Shown here: piece after piece, positions 16,982-25,931 of the stretch
Position numbering within the stretch: the first letter of the stretch is position 1
Layout of the letters: each line of letters begins with the position of its first letter
Source: Bacteroidaceae bacterium
GTDB taxonomy: Bacteria; Bacteroidota; Bacteroidia; Bacteroidales; Bacteroidaceae
NCBI GenBank assembly: GCA_017524545.1
Contig: JAFXVN010000044.1
Location: 1-64,000 of the forward strand
DNA: 64,000 nucleotides
Direction: 5' to 3'
The notes under the pieces: generated by a model
Databases searched by the model: none
Told to the model about the DNA's origin: nothing
The model's input: only the letters and a program-made list of their open reading frames with translations
Program-made: the position numbers and the translations under genes

Positions 16982-18352
16982 ATGAAAAGAAAAAGCCTCT
17001 TAACAGTCCTGTTCCTCCTTGTGGCAAGTCTGCAGATAACTTGGGCACAGAAAGTGGTACTCTACAAGACAAACGGCCAGATGATTGAGTGCGAAGTGTC
17101 GGAGCTGGACAGCATCGTATTTGTTGAGGCTGAAGCAGCAGACACTCACGAATGGGTTGACCTTGGCCTGCCGAGTGGCACGCTTTGGGCGACATGCAAT
17201 GTTGGCGCGAACAGTCCCGAGGAGTACGGCGACTATTTCGCTTGGGGTGAGACACAACCGAAGGACACATACAACTGGAGCACATACATGTGGTGCAACG
17301 GATCGGAATATACGATGACGAAGTACTGCGCACAATGCAGCTATGGCTACAACAACTTCAAAGACGAATTGAGGGGGCTGTTGCCTGAGGACGATGCTGC
17401 GACCAAGAACTGGGGTTCGCCATGGCATACACCGACGATTGGGCAGATTGAGGAGCTATGCAACAATTGCACGCAAGTGTGGACGCAGCAAGGTGGCGTC
17501 AATGGCATCCTTGTGATTGGTCCGAATAACAATACTATCTTCCTTCCTGCCGCAGGCATCCGCTGGTCAGGCGACCTCCACTATGTGGGCAGCATCTGCA
17601 TCTTTTGGTCCAGTTCGCTCTGCCCGGGCCTAGACAACTGCGCGTACGACCTGTACGACGACTCGGGCGACTCTTGGTATTTGAGCAGAGGTGGCCGTAG
17701 CAACGGATCGCCCGTGCGTCCCGTCCGCGCAGCCCCGGAGAAACACGAATGGGTTGACCTTGACCTGCCGAGCGGCACCTTGTGGGCGACATGCAATTTG
17801 GGCGCGAACTCTCCCGAGGAGTACGGTGACTACTTCGCTTGGGGTGAGACGGAAGGCTACGACAGCGGCAAGACGACGTTCGGCTGGAACACTTACAAGT
17901 GGTGCAACGGATCGGAATACACGTTGACGAAGTACTGCACGGACAGCGTCTATGGCTACAATGGTTTCACAGATGGCTTGACGGAACTTTTGCCTGAGGA
18001 CGACGCTGCGACCAAGAACTGGGGCAGCGACTGGCAAATGCCGAGCATAACACAGCTGCAAGAGTTGTACAACAGCAGTTACACTACTACGACAAAGACG
18101 ACACAATTCGGCATTAATGGCACGAAAATAACGAGCAATAGCAACGGGAACTTTATTTTCCTGCCCGCTGCGGGCTACCGTAACTCCACGAGTCTTTGCG
18201 ACGCGGGTAGCCAAGGCGACTACTGGTCGCGTTCGCATTGGATGGGCGTCAGCAGCTCCGCGTACACCTTTTATTTTAGCTCGGGCAGCATCTTCTGTTT
18301 TGGCTGTAGCTTTTTCGTCGGCCAAAGTATCCGCCCCGTCCGGAAACAATAA
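16982..18352 (+). CDS. Tandem FISUMP-domain (C-type-lectin-like) exported protein, possible diversified target
   Basis: After a signal peptide (MKRKSLLTVLFLLVASLQITWAQ) and a short Bacteroidota N-terminal motif (ELDSIVF) come two copies of the Fibrobacter-type FISUMP domain, starting at 17147 and 17744 with nearly identical DNA (HEWVDLxLPSGTLWATCN). Each ends with a divergent stretch and a conserved VRPVR or IRPVR. The divergent stretches (about 17560-17720 and 18180-18330) keep scaffold residues but differ almost everywhere else, and the changed codons nearly all end in C or T. That is the pattern expected when Asn codons (AAC/AAT) of a template are randomised at adenines. Diversity-generating retroelement targets in Bacteroidota use this fold, but no reverse transcriptase or template is in the window. 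GTG at 16955 is an alternative start; the ATG fits the signal peptide better. Confidence 0.8.
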   Translation: MKRKSLLTVLFLLVASLQITWAQKVVLYKTNGQMIECEVSELDSIVFVEAEAADTHEWVDLGLPSGTLWATCNVGANSPEEYGDYFAWGETQPKDTYNWSTYMWCNGSEYTMTKYCAQCSYGYNNFKDELRGLLPEDDAATKNWGSPWHTPTIGQIEELCNNCTQVWTQQGGVNGILVIGPNNNTIFLPAAGIRWSGDLHYVGSICIFWSSSLCPGLDNCAYDLYDDSGDSWYLSRGGRSNGSPVRPVRAAPEKHEWVDLDLPSGTLWATCNLGANSPEEYGDYFAWGETEGYDSGKTTFGWNTYKWCNGSEYTLTKYCTDSVYGYNGFTDGLTELLPEDDAATKNWGSDWQMPSITQLQELYNSSYTTTTKTTQFGINGTKITSNSNGNFIFLPAAGYRNSTSLCDAGSQGDYWSRSHWMGVSSSAYTFYFSSGSIFCFGCSFFVGQSIRPVRKQ

Positions 18353-18354
18353 AC

Positions 18355-18470
18355 GCCCCTAAGGGGCAGCAAGATTTCAGCTCAAGGTATCGCCTTGGGT
18401 AGACAACGCAGCAACAAAATGTCGTCCCGAAGGGGTAAAAGAACCAAATAATCCTTATATCCCTTCAGGG
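18355..18470. other. Chain of four small hairpins after the FISUMP gene
   Basis: GCCCC-TAA-GGGGC (18355-18367) starts three bases after the stop codon. Then come CAAGG/CCTTG (18383-18397), CCC-GAA-GGG (18426-18434) and CCCT-TC-AGGG (18461-18470). None has a proper T-run except the last, which is followed by CTTTTATTG. They may be terminators, or the first may be the type of hairpin that marks the end of a retroelement-diversified gene. Confidence 0.5.
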
Positions 18471-18535
18471 CTTTTATTGTCCAATGTCATATGACTCTTG
18501 AAAACAAGGTGAAAAAAAGTTTTTGCATGATGTGT

Positions 18536-18566
18536 TTTGTACTTTGAATTATTTGTCGTACCTTTG
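18536..18566 (+). promoter_or_regulatory. Promoter of the carboxyltransferase gene
   Basis: TTTG (18536-18539), 19 bases, then TACCTTTG (18559-18566). The start codon is 40 bases downstream. Confidence 0.75.
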
Positions 18567-18567
18567 C

Positions 18568-18599
18568 AAACGACCAAACGACTAAATGACTAAACGACA
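18568..18599 (+). repeat. Four 8-base tandem units in the leader
   Basis: AAACGACC, AAACGACT, AAATGACT and AAACGACA lie head to tail between the -7 box and the start codon at 18606. This is one of many short arrays at gene starts in the window. Confidence 0.8.
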
Positions 18600-18605
18600 A
18601 AATAT

Positions 18606-20390
18606 ATGAAGAAAAAAGTAAGATTCAGTCTCGTGTATCGAGACATGTGGCAGAGCAGCGGCAAGTTCCAGCCGCGCAAGGATCAATTGGCACGCATTGC
18701 ACCCGTCATCATCGAGATGGGTTGCTTCGACCGCGTGGAGACAAACGGCGGAGCATTCGAGCAGGTGAACCTCTTGGCTGGCGAGAACCCGAACGAGGCA
18801 GTTCGCGCCTTCTGCAAGCCTTTCAACGAAGTGGGCATCAAAACGCACATGCTCGACCGTGGCCTAAATGCCCTGCGCATGTATCCTGTACCCGATGATG
18901 TTCGCCAATTGATGTATAAGGTGAAAGCGAAGCAGGGCACGAATATCACCCGCATCTTCTGCGGCCTGAACGATGTCAGGAACATCATCCCCAGCATCAA
19001 GTGGGCAAAGGAAGGCGGCATGATTCCGCAGGCAACGCTCTGCATCACCACCAGCCCCATCCACACGGCAGAATACTATTCGTCGATTGCTGACCAGTTG
19101 ATAGCAGCAGGTGCTGCCGAGATTTGCCTGAAGGATATGGCCGGTATCGGTCAGCCGGCAATGCTTGGCAAGCTGACGGGCATGATAAAGAAGAACCACC
19201 CCGACATCATCATCCAGTATCACGGTCACAGCGGCCCGGGTCTCTCGATGGCAAGCATCCTGGAGGTCTGCAATAACGGTGCCGACATCATCGACACCGC
19301 CATCGAGCCTCTCTCCTGGGGCAAGGTGCATCCAGACATCATCTCCGTGCAGTCGATGTTGAAGAACGAGGGCTTCGATGTGCCTGAAATCAACATGAAT
19401 GCCTACATGAAGGCTCGTTCGCTCACTCAGGAGTTCATCGACGACTGGCTGGGCTATTTCATCAACCCAGGCAACAAGCACATGTCGAGCCTCCTGCTTG
19501 GCTGCGGTCTGCCCGGTGGCATGATGGGTTCCATGATGGCCGACTTGGGTGGCATACAGGCTGCCATCAACAGCCTGCGCAAGCAAAAGGGTGAACCTGA
19601 ATTGAATACCGACGACATGCTCGTTGCCCTCTTCAACGAAGTAGAATATGTATGGCCTATGGTTGGCTATCCTCCATTGGTAACACCTTTCAGCCAATAC
19701 ACCAAGAACATCGCCCTGATGAATCTGCTCACGATGGCACAAGGCAAGGGCCGCTTCGTGATGATGGACGATGCCATGTGGGGTATGATACTGGGCAAGA
19801 GCGGCAAGGTGCCTGGCACTATAGCTCCCGAGCTGGTGGCTCTCGCCAAGGAGAAGGGCAAGGAGTTCACCGATACCGACCCGCACACACTCTATCCTAA
19901 TGCGCTCGACGACTTCCGCAAGGAAATGACGGAGAACGGATGGGACTTCGGACAGGACGACGAAGAGCTGTTCGAACTTGCCATGCACCCCGAACAATAC
20001 CGCAACTTCAAGAGCGGCCAGGCCAAGAAGAACTTCCTCGCCGACCTCGAGAAGATGAAATTAGAGAAAATGGCAAAGGGGAATGTGAAGATTTCGCCCG
20101 AGGAGCTGGCAGCCTTCAAGCACGCCAAGGCCGATGCTGTGGTCAGCCCCGTCGATGGTCAGGTCTTTTACGAGTTCAAGGGCGATGGCGAGGGCATCCC
20201 CTGCCTTGAACCCTCAGTCGGCCAGGAGTACAAGGATGGCGACATCCTCTGCTATGTACAGGCAACTTGGGGCGAGTTCATCCCCATTCCTGCTGGCATC
20301 GGAGGCCGTCTGGTGGATGTTGCAGCCAAGAAAGCTTCCCACGTCCGCCGAGGCGACACGCTTGCATGGATAGAGAGGGCCGAAAGCTGA
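18606..20390 (+). CDS. Carboxyltransferase subunit (oxaloacetate decarboxylase alpha / pyruvate carboxylase B-like) without a biotin lysine
   Basis: A 594-residue protein with an HMGL-like TIM-barrel carboxyltransferase domain (about residues 1-300; CLKDMAG and QYHGHSGPG carry the metal-binding and catalytic residues), a conserved central domain, and a C-terminal biotinyl/lipoyl-like hammerhead domain (about 515-594). The family moves CO2 between biotin and pyruvate/oxaloacetate. The usual AMKM biotinylation motif is absent: the turn reads YVQATWGEFIPIP, with no lysine, so this chain probably cannot carry biotin itself and would need a separate biotin carrier. It stands alone with its own promoter; no decarboxylase beta, gamma or biotin carboxylase subunit is nearby. 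Whether it is biosynthetic or sodium-pumping cannot be decided here. Confidence 0.8.
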   Translation: MKKKVRFSLVYRDMWQSSGKFQPRKDQLARIAPVIIEMGCFDRVETNGGAFEQVNLLAGENPNEAVRAFCKPFNEVGIKTHMLDRGLNALRMYPVPDDVRQLMYKVKAKQGTNITRIFCGLNDVRNIIPSIKWAKEGGMIPQATLCITTSPIHTAEYYSSIADQLIAAGAAEICLKDMAGIGQPAMLGKLTGMIKKNHPDIIIQYHGHSGPGLSMASILEVCNNGADIIDTAIEPLSWGKVHPDIISVQSMLKNEGFDVPEINMNAYMKARSLTQEFIDDWLGYFINPGNKHMSSLLLGCGLPGGMMGSMMADLGGIQAAINSLRKQKGEPELNTDDMLVALFNEVEYVWPMVGYPPLVTPFSQYTKNIALMNLLTMAQGKGRFVMMDDAMWGMILGKSGKVPGTIAPELVALAKEKGKEFTDTDPHTLYPNALDDFRKEMTENGWDFGQDDEELFELAMHPEQYRNFKSGQAKKNFLADLEKMKLEKMAKGNVKISPEELAAFKHAKADAVVSPVDGQVFYEFKGDGEGIPCLEPSVGQEYKDGDILCYVQATWGEFIPIPAGIGGRLVDVAAKKASHVRRGDTLAWIERAES

Positions 20391-20415
20391 AAATTGAAAG
20401 TTGAGAGTTGAAAGA
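20388..20415 (+). repeat. Four 7-base tandem units beginning at a stop codon
   Basis: TGAAAAT, TGAAAGT, TGAGAGT and TGAAAGA follow one another; the first TGA is the stop codon of the carboxyltransferase gene. Confidence 0.75.
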
Positions 20416-20435
20416 ATAAGATATTTAGAATAGAT

Positions 20436-20477
20436 AAGACGTGCGCTTCTGATTTCAGGGGCGCACGTCTTTTTTTT
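20436..20477 (+). terminator. Rho-independent terminator
   Basis: GACGTGCGC (20438-20446) pairs perfectly with GCGCACGTC (20461-20469) and is followed by eight T residues. It ends the carboxyltransferase transcript. Confidence 0.9.
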
Positions 20478-20547
20478 AACATATATGTATGCCAATAAAG
20501 GCATTTTGGTGTGTTTTTGCCACTTTTTCTTAAATTATATGGTGCAA

Positions 20548-20581
20548 TTTGCTAATAATTCAAAAAAATGTCTTACCTTTG
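20548..20581 (+). promoter_or_regulatory. Promoter of the susC operon
   Basis: TTTG (20548-20551) and TACCTTTG (20574-20581) are 22 bases apart, slightly longer than ideal. A 125-base leader with an AT-rich palindrome (20620-20631) separates it from the start codon. Confidence 0.6.
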
Positions 20582-20619
20582 CGGCTCGAATTGTGCTCTT
20601 TCGAGTGCCCCTATACATT

Positions 20620-20631
20620 ATTATATATAAT
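20620..20631. repeat. ATTATATATAAT palindrome in the susC leader
   Basis: A perfect 12-base palindrome, preceded by ATACATT and followed by ATGGG, between promoter and start codon. It is identical in its core to those at 13913 and 49554. Confidence 0.7.
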
Positions 20632-20706
20632 ATGGGAGTTGCTTCGCACACAAGGTATCCAAGAAGGAGCAGGAAATGAGGTAAAAGAAGAATTAACAAA
20701 CTAAAA

Positions 20707-23700
20707 ATGTATTCATATCGAAAAGTAAGTTTTGTCTTGGCGGCATTGTTCTTATGCGTAGGAACGGTAATGTCCCAGACAACAATTTCAGGAACAGTGT
20801 TCTCTGCCGATGACAATGAACCCCTGATGGGTGTCAACATCTTGGTACAGGGCACGCAGAAGAGAGCCATTACGGACATCGACGGCAAGTTCTCCTTGTC
20901 GGATGTTAAGTCGAATGCCGTTTTGGTAGTGTCAATGATAGGTATGCGCACCGAGAAGGTCAAAGCCAAGAATGGTATGCGCATCCTATTGCAGAATGAA
21001 GATGTGCAGATGACGGAAGTCGTCGTGAACGGTCAGATGCAGATAGACAAACGACTGTTCACGGGTGCTGCCACGACGGTGGATGCCGAGAAAATCAAGC
21101 TTTCCGGCATGGCGGACGTGAGCCGTTCGCTGGAAGGCCGTGTGGCAGGTGTGCAAGTGACCAACGTGAGCGGCACGTTTGGTGCTTCGCCCAAGATTCG
21201 TGTGCGCGGTGCCACCTCCATCTATGGCAACTCCAAACCCCTTTGGGTGGTCGATGGTGTCATCTACGAAGACAACGTGGACGTCAGTGCTGATGACTTG
21301 GCTTCCGGCGATGCCAAGACTCTGATTTCCTCTGCCGTCGCAGGCTTGAACTCGGACGACATTGAATCCTTCACCATCCTGAAGGACGGTTCCGCCACCT
21401 CCATCTATGGTGCCCGCGCCATGGGCGGTGTGATTGTTGTCACCACCAAGAAGGGTTCCAAGGGACGTGCCAGTGTGAACTATACTGGCGAGTTCACGAC
21501 CCGCTTCAAGCCCAGCTACAGCAACTACAACATCATGAACTCGCAGGAGATGATGGGTGTCTATAAGGAAATGTACGACAAGGGTTGGTTGCAGTTAGAC
21601 CACATGGTCAATGCTCAGAACACGGGTGTCTATGGCTACATGTTCCAGCAGCTGCGTGCGTACAACCCAGTGACGGGACAATTTGGTTTGCAAAACACCG
21701 AGGCTGCCCGCAACGCCTACCTTCAGGCTGCCGAGTTCCGCAACACGGACTGGTTCGACCTCCTGTTCTCCAACAGCGTGCAGCAGAACCACTCCGTCAG
21801 CATTTCTTCTGGCACCGACCGTTCGCAGAACTACTTCTCGATGTCTTTGCTGAACGACCCGGGGCAGTTCATCAACCGCAGCAGCGTAAGTCGTTACACT
21901 TTCAATGGCAATACCTCTTACGACATTTTGAAGGATGTGAAAGGTTGTCAGTTGCTTAACGTAAAGCTGGCCGCTCAGGGCAGCTATCGTAAGCAGGAGG
22001 CTCCCGGCTCGCTGAACCGCACTACGGATGTGGTGACGGGCGAGGTGAAGCGCGACTTCGACATCAACCCCTTCAGCTATGCCCTTAACACCAGCCGCTG
22101 CCTCGACCCCAACATCAATTACACCCGCTTCTACACGGGCTTCAACATCTTCGACGAGTTGGAGTACAACTACAACGACGTAACGGTCAAGGAGATGATG
22201 TTCCGTGGAGAGCTGGAATACAAGCCTATCAACTCGGTGCGCCTGAACGGACTTATCTCCTCGCGTATGTCGCATACCAAGCGCCAGCACAATGTGATGG
22301 ACAAGGCAAACCAAGCCAATGCCTACCGTGCAGGAACTGATGAGCAGGACGACAACTCCACCGTCCGCGATGCCAACAGTCTTCTCTATACCGACCCCGA
22401 CAATGACAAGGCCCTGCCAGAGTCTGTCTTGCCTACAGGCGGTATCAAGTATCAGTTCGACGACAACATGCGCTCCAACACCTTCCGTTTCATGGCCAGT
22501 TACAACAATGTGTTCAAAGAATTGCACACGCTCAATGGCATGGCGGGCATTGAATACTCTTCAGTGCGCCGCACAAATACCACATGGACGGGCTGGGGCT
22601 ACCAGTTCGACAATGGCGGCATCACTTATACTCCGTACACTTGGCTCAAGCAGATGAACGAGGAAAACACCGAATACTTCAGCGAGTCATATACTCTGAC
22701 CAATACATTGGCATACTATGGTCAGTTGAACTACAACTTCGACCAACGCTATACTGTGAACGGTACGTTCCGCTACGAAGGCACCAACCGCCTCGGCAAG
22801 AGCCACCAGAGCCGTTGGCTCCCGACGTGGAACATCTCGGGTTCTTATGACCTCACCAACGAGAAGTTTATGAGAGGAGCCCAATCGTGGCTCTCACAGG
22901 TGAAGCTCCGTGGCAGCTACTCTCTGACTGCCGATACAGGACCATCATGGGTGACAAACGCAGAAGCCATCTTCATGACAAAGAACTCCTGGCGTCCTGT
23001 CACTTCTGCTGCCGAACCGCAGATTTATATCTCTTCTCTCGGTAACTCCGAGCTGACCTACGAGAAAAAGCACGAATGGAACGTCGGCCTCGACCTGAGC
23101 TTCCTGAAAGAGCGAATTGCTCTGACCTTCGATGTCTATGGCCGAAACAACTTCGACCTGATAGGTCCCACTTATACGCAGGGAGCCGGTGGTGAGATTT
23201 TCAAATACGCCAACGTGGCCGACATGAAGTCATACGGCGTGGAAGTAGGTCTCTCTACCGTCAATATCGACAAGGCAGGCTTCAAGTGGACTTCCGACTT
23301 CATCTTCTCCAAGGCCAGGAACGAGATAACCTCCCTTGAGGTGGCAAGTCGTGCCGTCGATTTGGTGACAGGCATGGGCTATGCCATTGAGGGGTATCCC
23401 GTCCGCTCCATCTTCAGCTACAAGTTTGCCGGACTCAACGAAGAAGGTCTGCCGCAAGTCTATAACGAGAGTGGCGAAAAGACCGTTGGCGACGTGAACT
23501 TCCAGGAGACGGAGAACCTGAAGGACTTCCTTATCTATGAAGGTCCTTCTGACCCCACCTTCTATGGGTCGTTCAACAACACCTTCAGCTACAAGAGCAA
23601 GAAGTGGGGCAGCCTCTCGCTCGATGTCTTCATCACATACGCCGGCGGTAACGTCGTGCGTCTCGACCCCGTCTTCTCTTCTTCCTACAGCGACCTCTCG

Positions 23701-24093
23701 GCACTGCCCCGCGAGTTCAAGAACCGTTGGATGATACCTGGCGACGAGGCTAAAACGACCATTCCGACGATTGCCTCATTAAACCAGCAGGATCGCTATG
23801 GCTCTTACACACTGCGCACGGCATACAATGCCTACAACTACTCCACAGAGCGCATCGCCATCGGCGACTTCATCCGCTTGAAGGAGGTGGCTCTCACATA
23901 CACGCTGCCCAGCGAATGGCTGAAGAAGACCGTAGTCATCAACAGCGCTTCGCTGAAGTTGGCAGCCACAAACCTCTGCCTGCTCTATGCAGACAAGAAA
24001 CTGAACGGACAGGATCCCGAGTTCGTCAACTCCGGCGGCGTTGCCACACCAATCAACAAGCAGTTTACGGCAACTGTGCGTCTGGGTTTCTGA
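20707..24093 (+). CDS. SusC/RagA-type TonB-linked outer-membrane transporter
   Basis: A 1,128-residue outer-membrane protein that imports a bound nutrient with energy from TonB. After the signal peptide (ending VGTVMSQ) comes a carboxypeptidase-regulatory-like N-terminal domain (ISGTVFSADDNEPLMGVNI, about 25-100), a TonB-box-like VQMTEVVVNG, the plug with the SusC signature (KIRVRGATSIYGNSKPLWVVDG and ILKDGSATSIYGARA) and a long beta-barrel ending in an aromatic residue (VRLGF). Length is normal. It is the first gene of a run of six close genes, followed by its SusD partner. The associated hydrolases suggest a peptide or protein ligand rather than a glycan, since no glycoside hydrolase is present. 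Confidence 0.95.
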   Translation: MYSYRKVSFVLAALFLCVGTVMSQTTISGTVFSADDNEPLMGVNILVQGTQKRAITDIDGKFSLSDVKSNAVLVVSMIGMRTEKVKAKNGMRILLQNEDVQMTEVVVNGQMQIDKRLFTGAATTVDAEKIKLSGMADVSRSLEGRVAGVQVTNVSGTFGASPKIRVRGATSIYGNSKPLWVVDGVIYEDNVDVSADDLASGDAKTLISSAVAGLNSDDIESFTILKDGSATSIYGARAMGGVIVVTTKKGSKGRASVNYTGEFTTRFKPSYSNYNIMNSQEMMGVYKEMYDKGWLQLDHMVNAQNTGVYGYMFQQLRAYNPVTGQFGLQNTEAARNAYLQAAEFRNTDWFDLLFSNSVQQNHSVSISSGTDRSQNYFSMSLLNDPGQFINRSSVSRYTFNGNTSYDILKDVKGCQLLNVKLAAQGSYRKQEAPGSLNRTTDVVTGEVKRDFDINPFSYALNTSRCLDPNINYTRFYTGFNIFDELEYNYNDVTVKEMMFRGELEYKPINSVRLNGLISSRMSHTKRQHNVMDKANQANAYRAGTDEQDDNSTVRDANSLLYTDPDNDKALPESVLPTGGIKYQFDDNMRSNTFRFMASYNNVFKELHTLNGMAGIEYSSVRRTNTTWTGWGYQFDNGGITYTPYTWLKQMNEENTEYFSESYTLTNTLAYYGQLNYNFDQRYTVNGTFRYEGTNRLGKSHQSRWLPTWNISGSYDLTNEKFMRGAQSWLSQVKLRGSYSLTADTGPSWVTNAEAIFMTKNSWRPVTSAAEPQIYISSLGNSELTYEKKHEWNVGLDLSFLKERIALTFDVYGRNNFDLIGPTYTQGAGGEIFKYANVADMKSYGVEVGLSTVNIDKAGFKWTSDFIFSKARNEITSLEVASRAVDLVTGMGYAIEGYPVRSIFSYKFAGLNEEGLPQVYNESGEKTVGDVNFQETENLKDFLIYEGPSDPTFYGSFNNTFSYKSKKWGSLSLDVFITYAGGNVVRLDPVFSSSYSDLSALPREFKNRWMIPGDEAKTTIPTIASLNQQDRYGSYTLRTAYNAYNYSTERIAIGDFIRLKEVALTYTLPSEWLKKTVVINSASLKLAATNLCLLYADKKLNGQDPEFVNSGGVATPINKQFTATVRLGF

Positions 24094-24139
24094 CATGCGA
24101 TGAACAATGGGAATAAGTTATGAATTAACAATTATGGAT

Positions 24140-25912
24140 ATGAATAAGAATATATACAGTCGTTTACTTGTCTGCCTGCTTTGCATCACAACAGTATGCT
24201 CCTGCAAGGACTTGGACGAGGCACCTGACAACCGCACGGTGATAGACACGGTCGATAAGGTGCAGCAGTTGCTGACCTCGGGTTACCCTGCTGCTGTGCC
24301 TGCTGTCATTTGCGAACTTAGCGGCGACAATTTGCTGGACAACAATGTGGTGGTGCCTTACACCCACTACGACCCGTTTTATAAGTTCCATGAACAGGCT
24401 TACGCATGGGAGGATATTGACAACTACAGCACAGGCGAGGACGATACACCTTATGCTGTCTGGGAATCTTACTATCAGGGCATCGCGGTGGCTAACCATG
24501 CCATTCAGGCAATGCGTGAGATGAGCAATGACCCGGCACACGACCCGGAACTGTCCCATTCCTGGGGAGAGGCTCATATATTGCGTGCCTACCTGCATTT
24601 TGTGCTCGTGAATGTGTTCGCCGAAGCGTACAAAAATGAGGCAATGAGTTCTGCCGAAACTGGCATCCCATACGTCAGCGAAGCAGAGAATACAGTCAAC
24701 GTGGATTATGGCGACCCCAAGTACCGCAAGAGTGTGGCAGAGGTCTATCGTCTTATCGAAAAGGACATTCAGGAGGGTATCGACCTTATCAACGACTCCA
24801 AGTACAAGGTGCCAGCTTATCACTTCAACCACAATGCTGCCAACGCCTTTGCCGCCCGCTTCTACCTTTTTAAGCGCGACTACGATAAATGCTTGAAGTA
24901 TGCGAACAATGCCCTGGGCGGCACTCCCACGCTACGCGACTGGAAGTCTATCAACAGGAACACGTTCGATGCTATGAAGAACGACTACAACGACGAGAAG
25001 CAGAGCTGGAATTTCCTGTTGCAGGCAACTTATTCTTTGCAATGGCGTATGCTTTTCGGTAATGCCCGCTTTGCCATCAATGAGGGAACCAATCTCAAAT
25101 ATGATGGAAAAGACTGGCACATCCCTTCTACGCTGGATATTACCCTTTGGGGTACTGGTCCCAACTGGTCGCCCATCCTGCCTGCTTTTTCCGGCATGGT
25201 TTATGTCAATAGTGCAGGCCAGAAGTACGGTGGATGGCTGTTCCGACTGGATGAGTATTTCGAATACACCGATAAGATTGCCGGCATTGGTTATGTACAC
25301 CAAATATACCAGCCCTTTACGGCTGATGAGACACTGCTGTGCCGTGCCGAAGCCAAGCTCTATTTGGGTAACCAAGCCGGAGCCATTCAGGACTTGAACT
25401 TGTGGACAAGTTCTCATCAGGCCACAGATGAGCTGACGCTTGACAGAATCAAGACGAAGTACAATCGCACGAATCGCAACAATGACTTCGTCAGTGAACT
25501 CTTCGATACCATTCCTCTTCCTCCAGGTGATCCTCTAAAGTATGATACAATCTGGTACTCCCAGAAGATGGGATTCGAGAACGTGATGAAGGGTGATAAC
25601 TTGAGCGTGCTGGACTGCATCCTGCATTTCCGCCGCATCGAGACTATTCACGAAGGACTGCGCTGGTTCGACATCAAGCGCTATGGTATCAAGGTGCGCC
25701 ATTTCTATCGCGGTGCGAACGAAGACGCAATCCATATTGACTGTCTGGCTTGGGATGACCCCCGCCGTGTGCTCCAGATTCCCCAAAATGTGTTGGATGC
25801 TGGATTCCCACGCAATCGCGATAACAACTCTAGTGTTGGTTCGAGTGGCTCCGGTTATCTGATGCCTGAGTTCAAAGGCACCCCTGTCCGTATCGGCGTT
25901 AAATCAGAATAA
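24140..25912 (+). CDS. SusD/RagB-type nutrient-binding lipoprotein
   Basis: A surface lipoprotein that caps the SusC channel and captures substrate. The signal peptide ends in a lipobox (CITTVCSC). The body shows SusD features: an N-terminal TPR-like helical segment (WESYYQGIAVANHAIQAM, WGEAHILRAYLHFVLVNVFAEAY), a central ADETLLCRAEAKLYLG helix and a C-terminal RIETIHEGLRWFDIKRYG, which is typical of RagB/SusD. The open frame begins at 24107, but the ATG at 24140 (or 24134) gives a clean lipoprotein signal. It lies 46 bases after susC. Confidence 0.93.
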   Translation: MNKNIYSRLLVCLLCITTVCSCKDLDEAPDNRTVIDTVDKVQQLLTSGYPAAVPAVICELSGDNLLDNNVVVPYTHYDPFYKFHEQAYAWEDIDNYSTGEDDTPYAVWESYYQGIAVANHAIQAMREMSNDPAHDPELSHSWGEAHILRAYLHFVLVNVFAEAYKNEAMSSAETGIPYVSEAENTVNVDYGDPKYRKSVAEVYRLIEKDIQEGIDLINDSKYKVPAYHFNHNAANAFAARFYLFKRDYDKCLKYANNALGGTPTLRDWKSINRNTFDAMKNDYNDEKQSWNFLLQATYSLQWRMLFGNARFAINEGTNLKYDGKDWHIPSTLDITLWGTGPNWSPILPAFSGMVYVNSAGQKYGGWLFRLDEYFEYTDKIAGIGYVHQIYQPFTADETLLCRAEAKLYLGNQAGAIQDLNLWTSSHQATDELTLDRIKTKYNRTNRNNDFVSELFDTIPLPPGDPLKYDTIWYSQKMGFENVMKGDNLSVLDCILHFRRIETIHEGLRWFDIKRYGIKVRHFYRGANEDAIHIDCLAWDDPRRVLQIPQNVLDAGFPRNRDNNSSVGSSGSGYLMPEFKGTPVRIGVKSE

Positions 25913-25931
25913 TTAGAAAGTGGAGAGACAA

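Noticed and set aside
16982..18352. Complete diversity-generating retroelement in the window
   Set aside because: No reverse transcriptase gene and no adenine-rich template copy of the variable segments was found on either strand.
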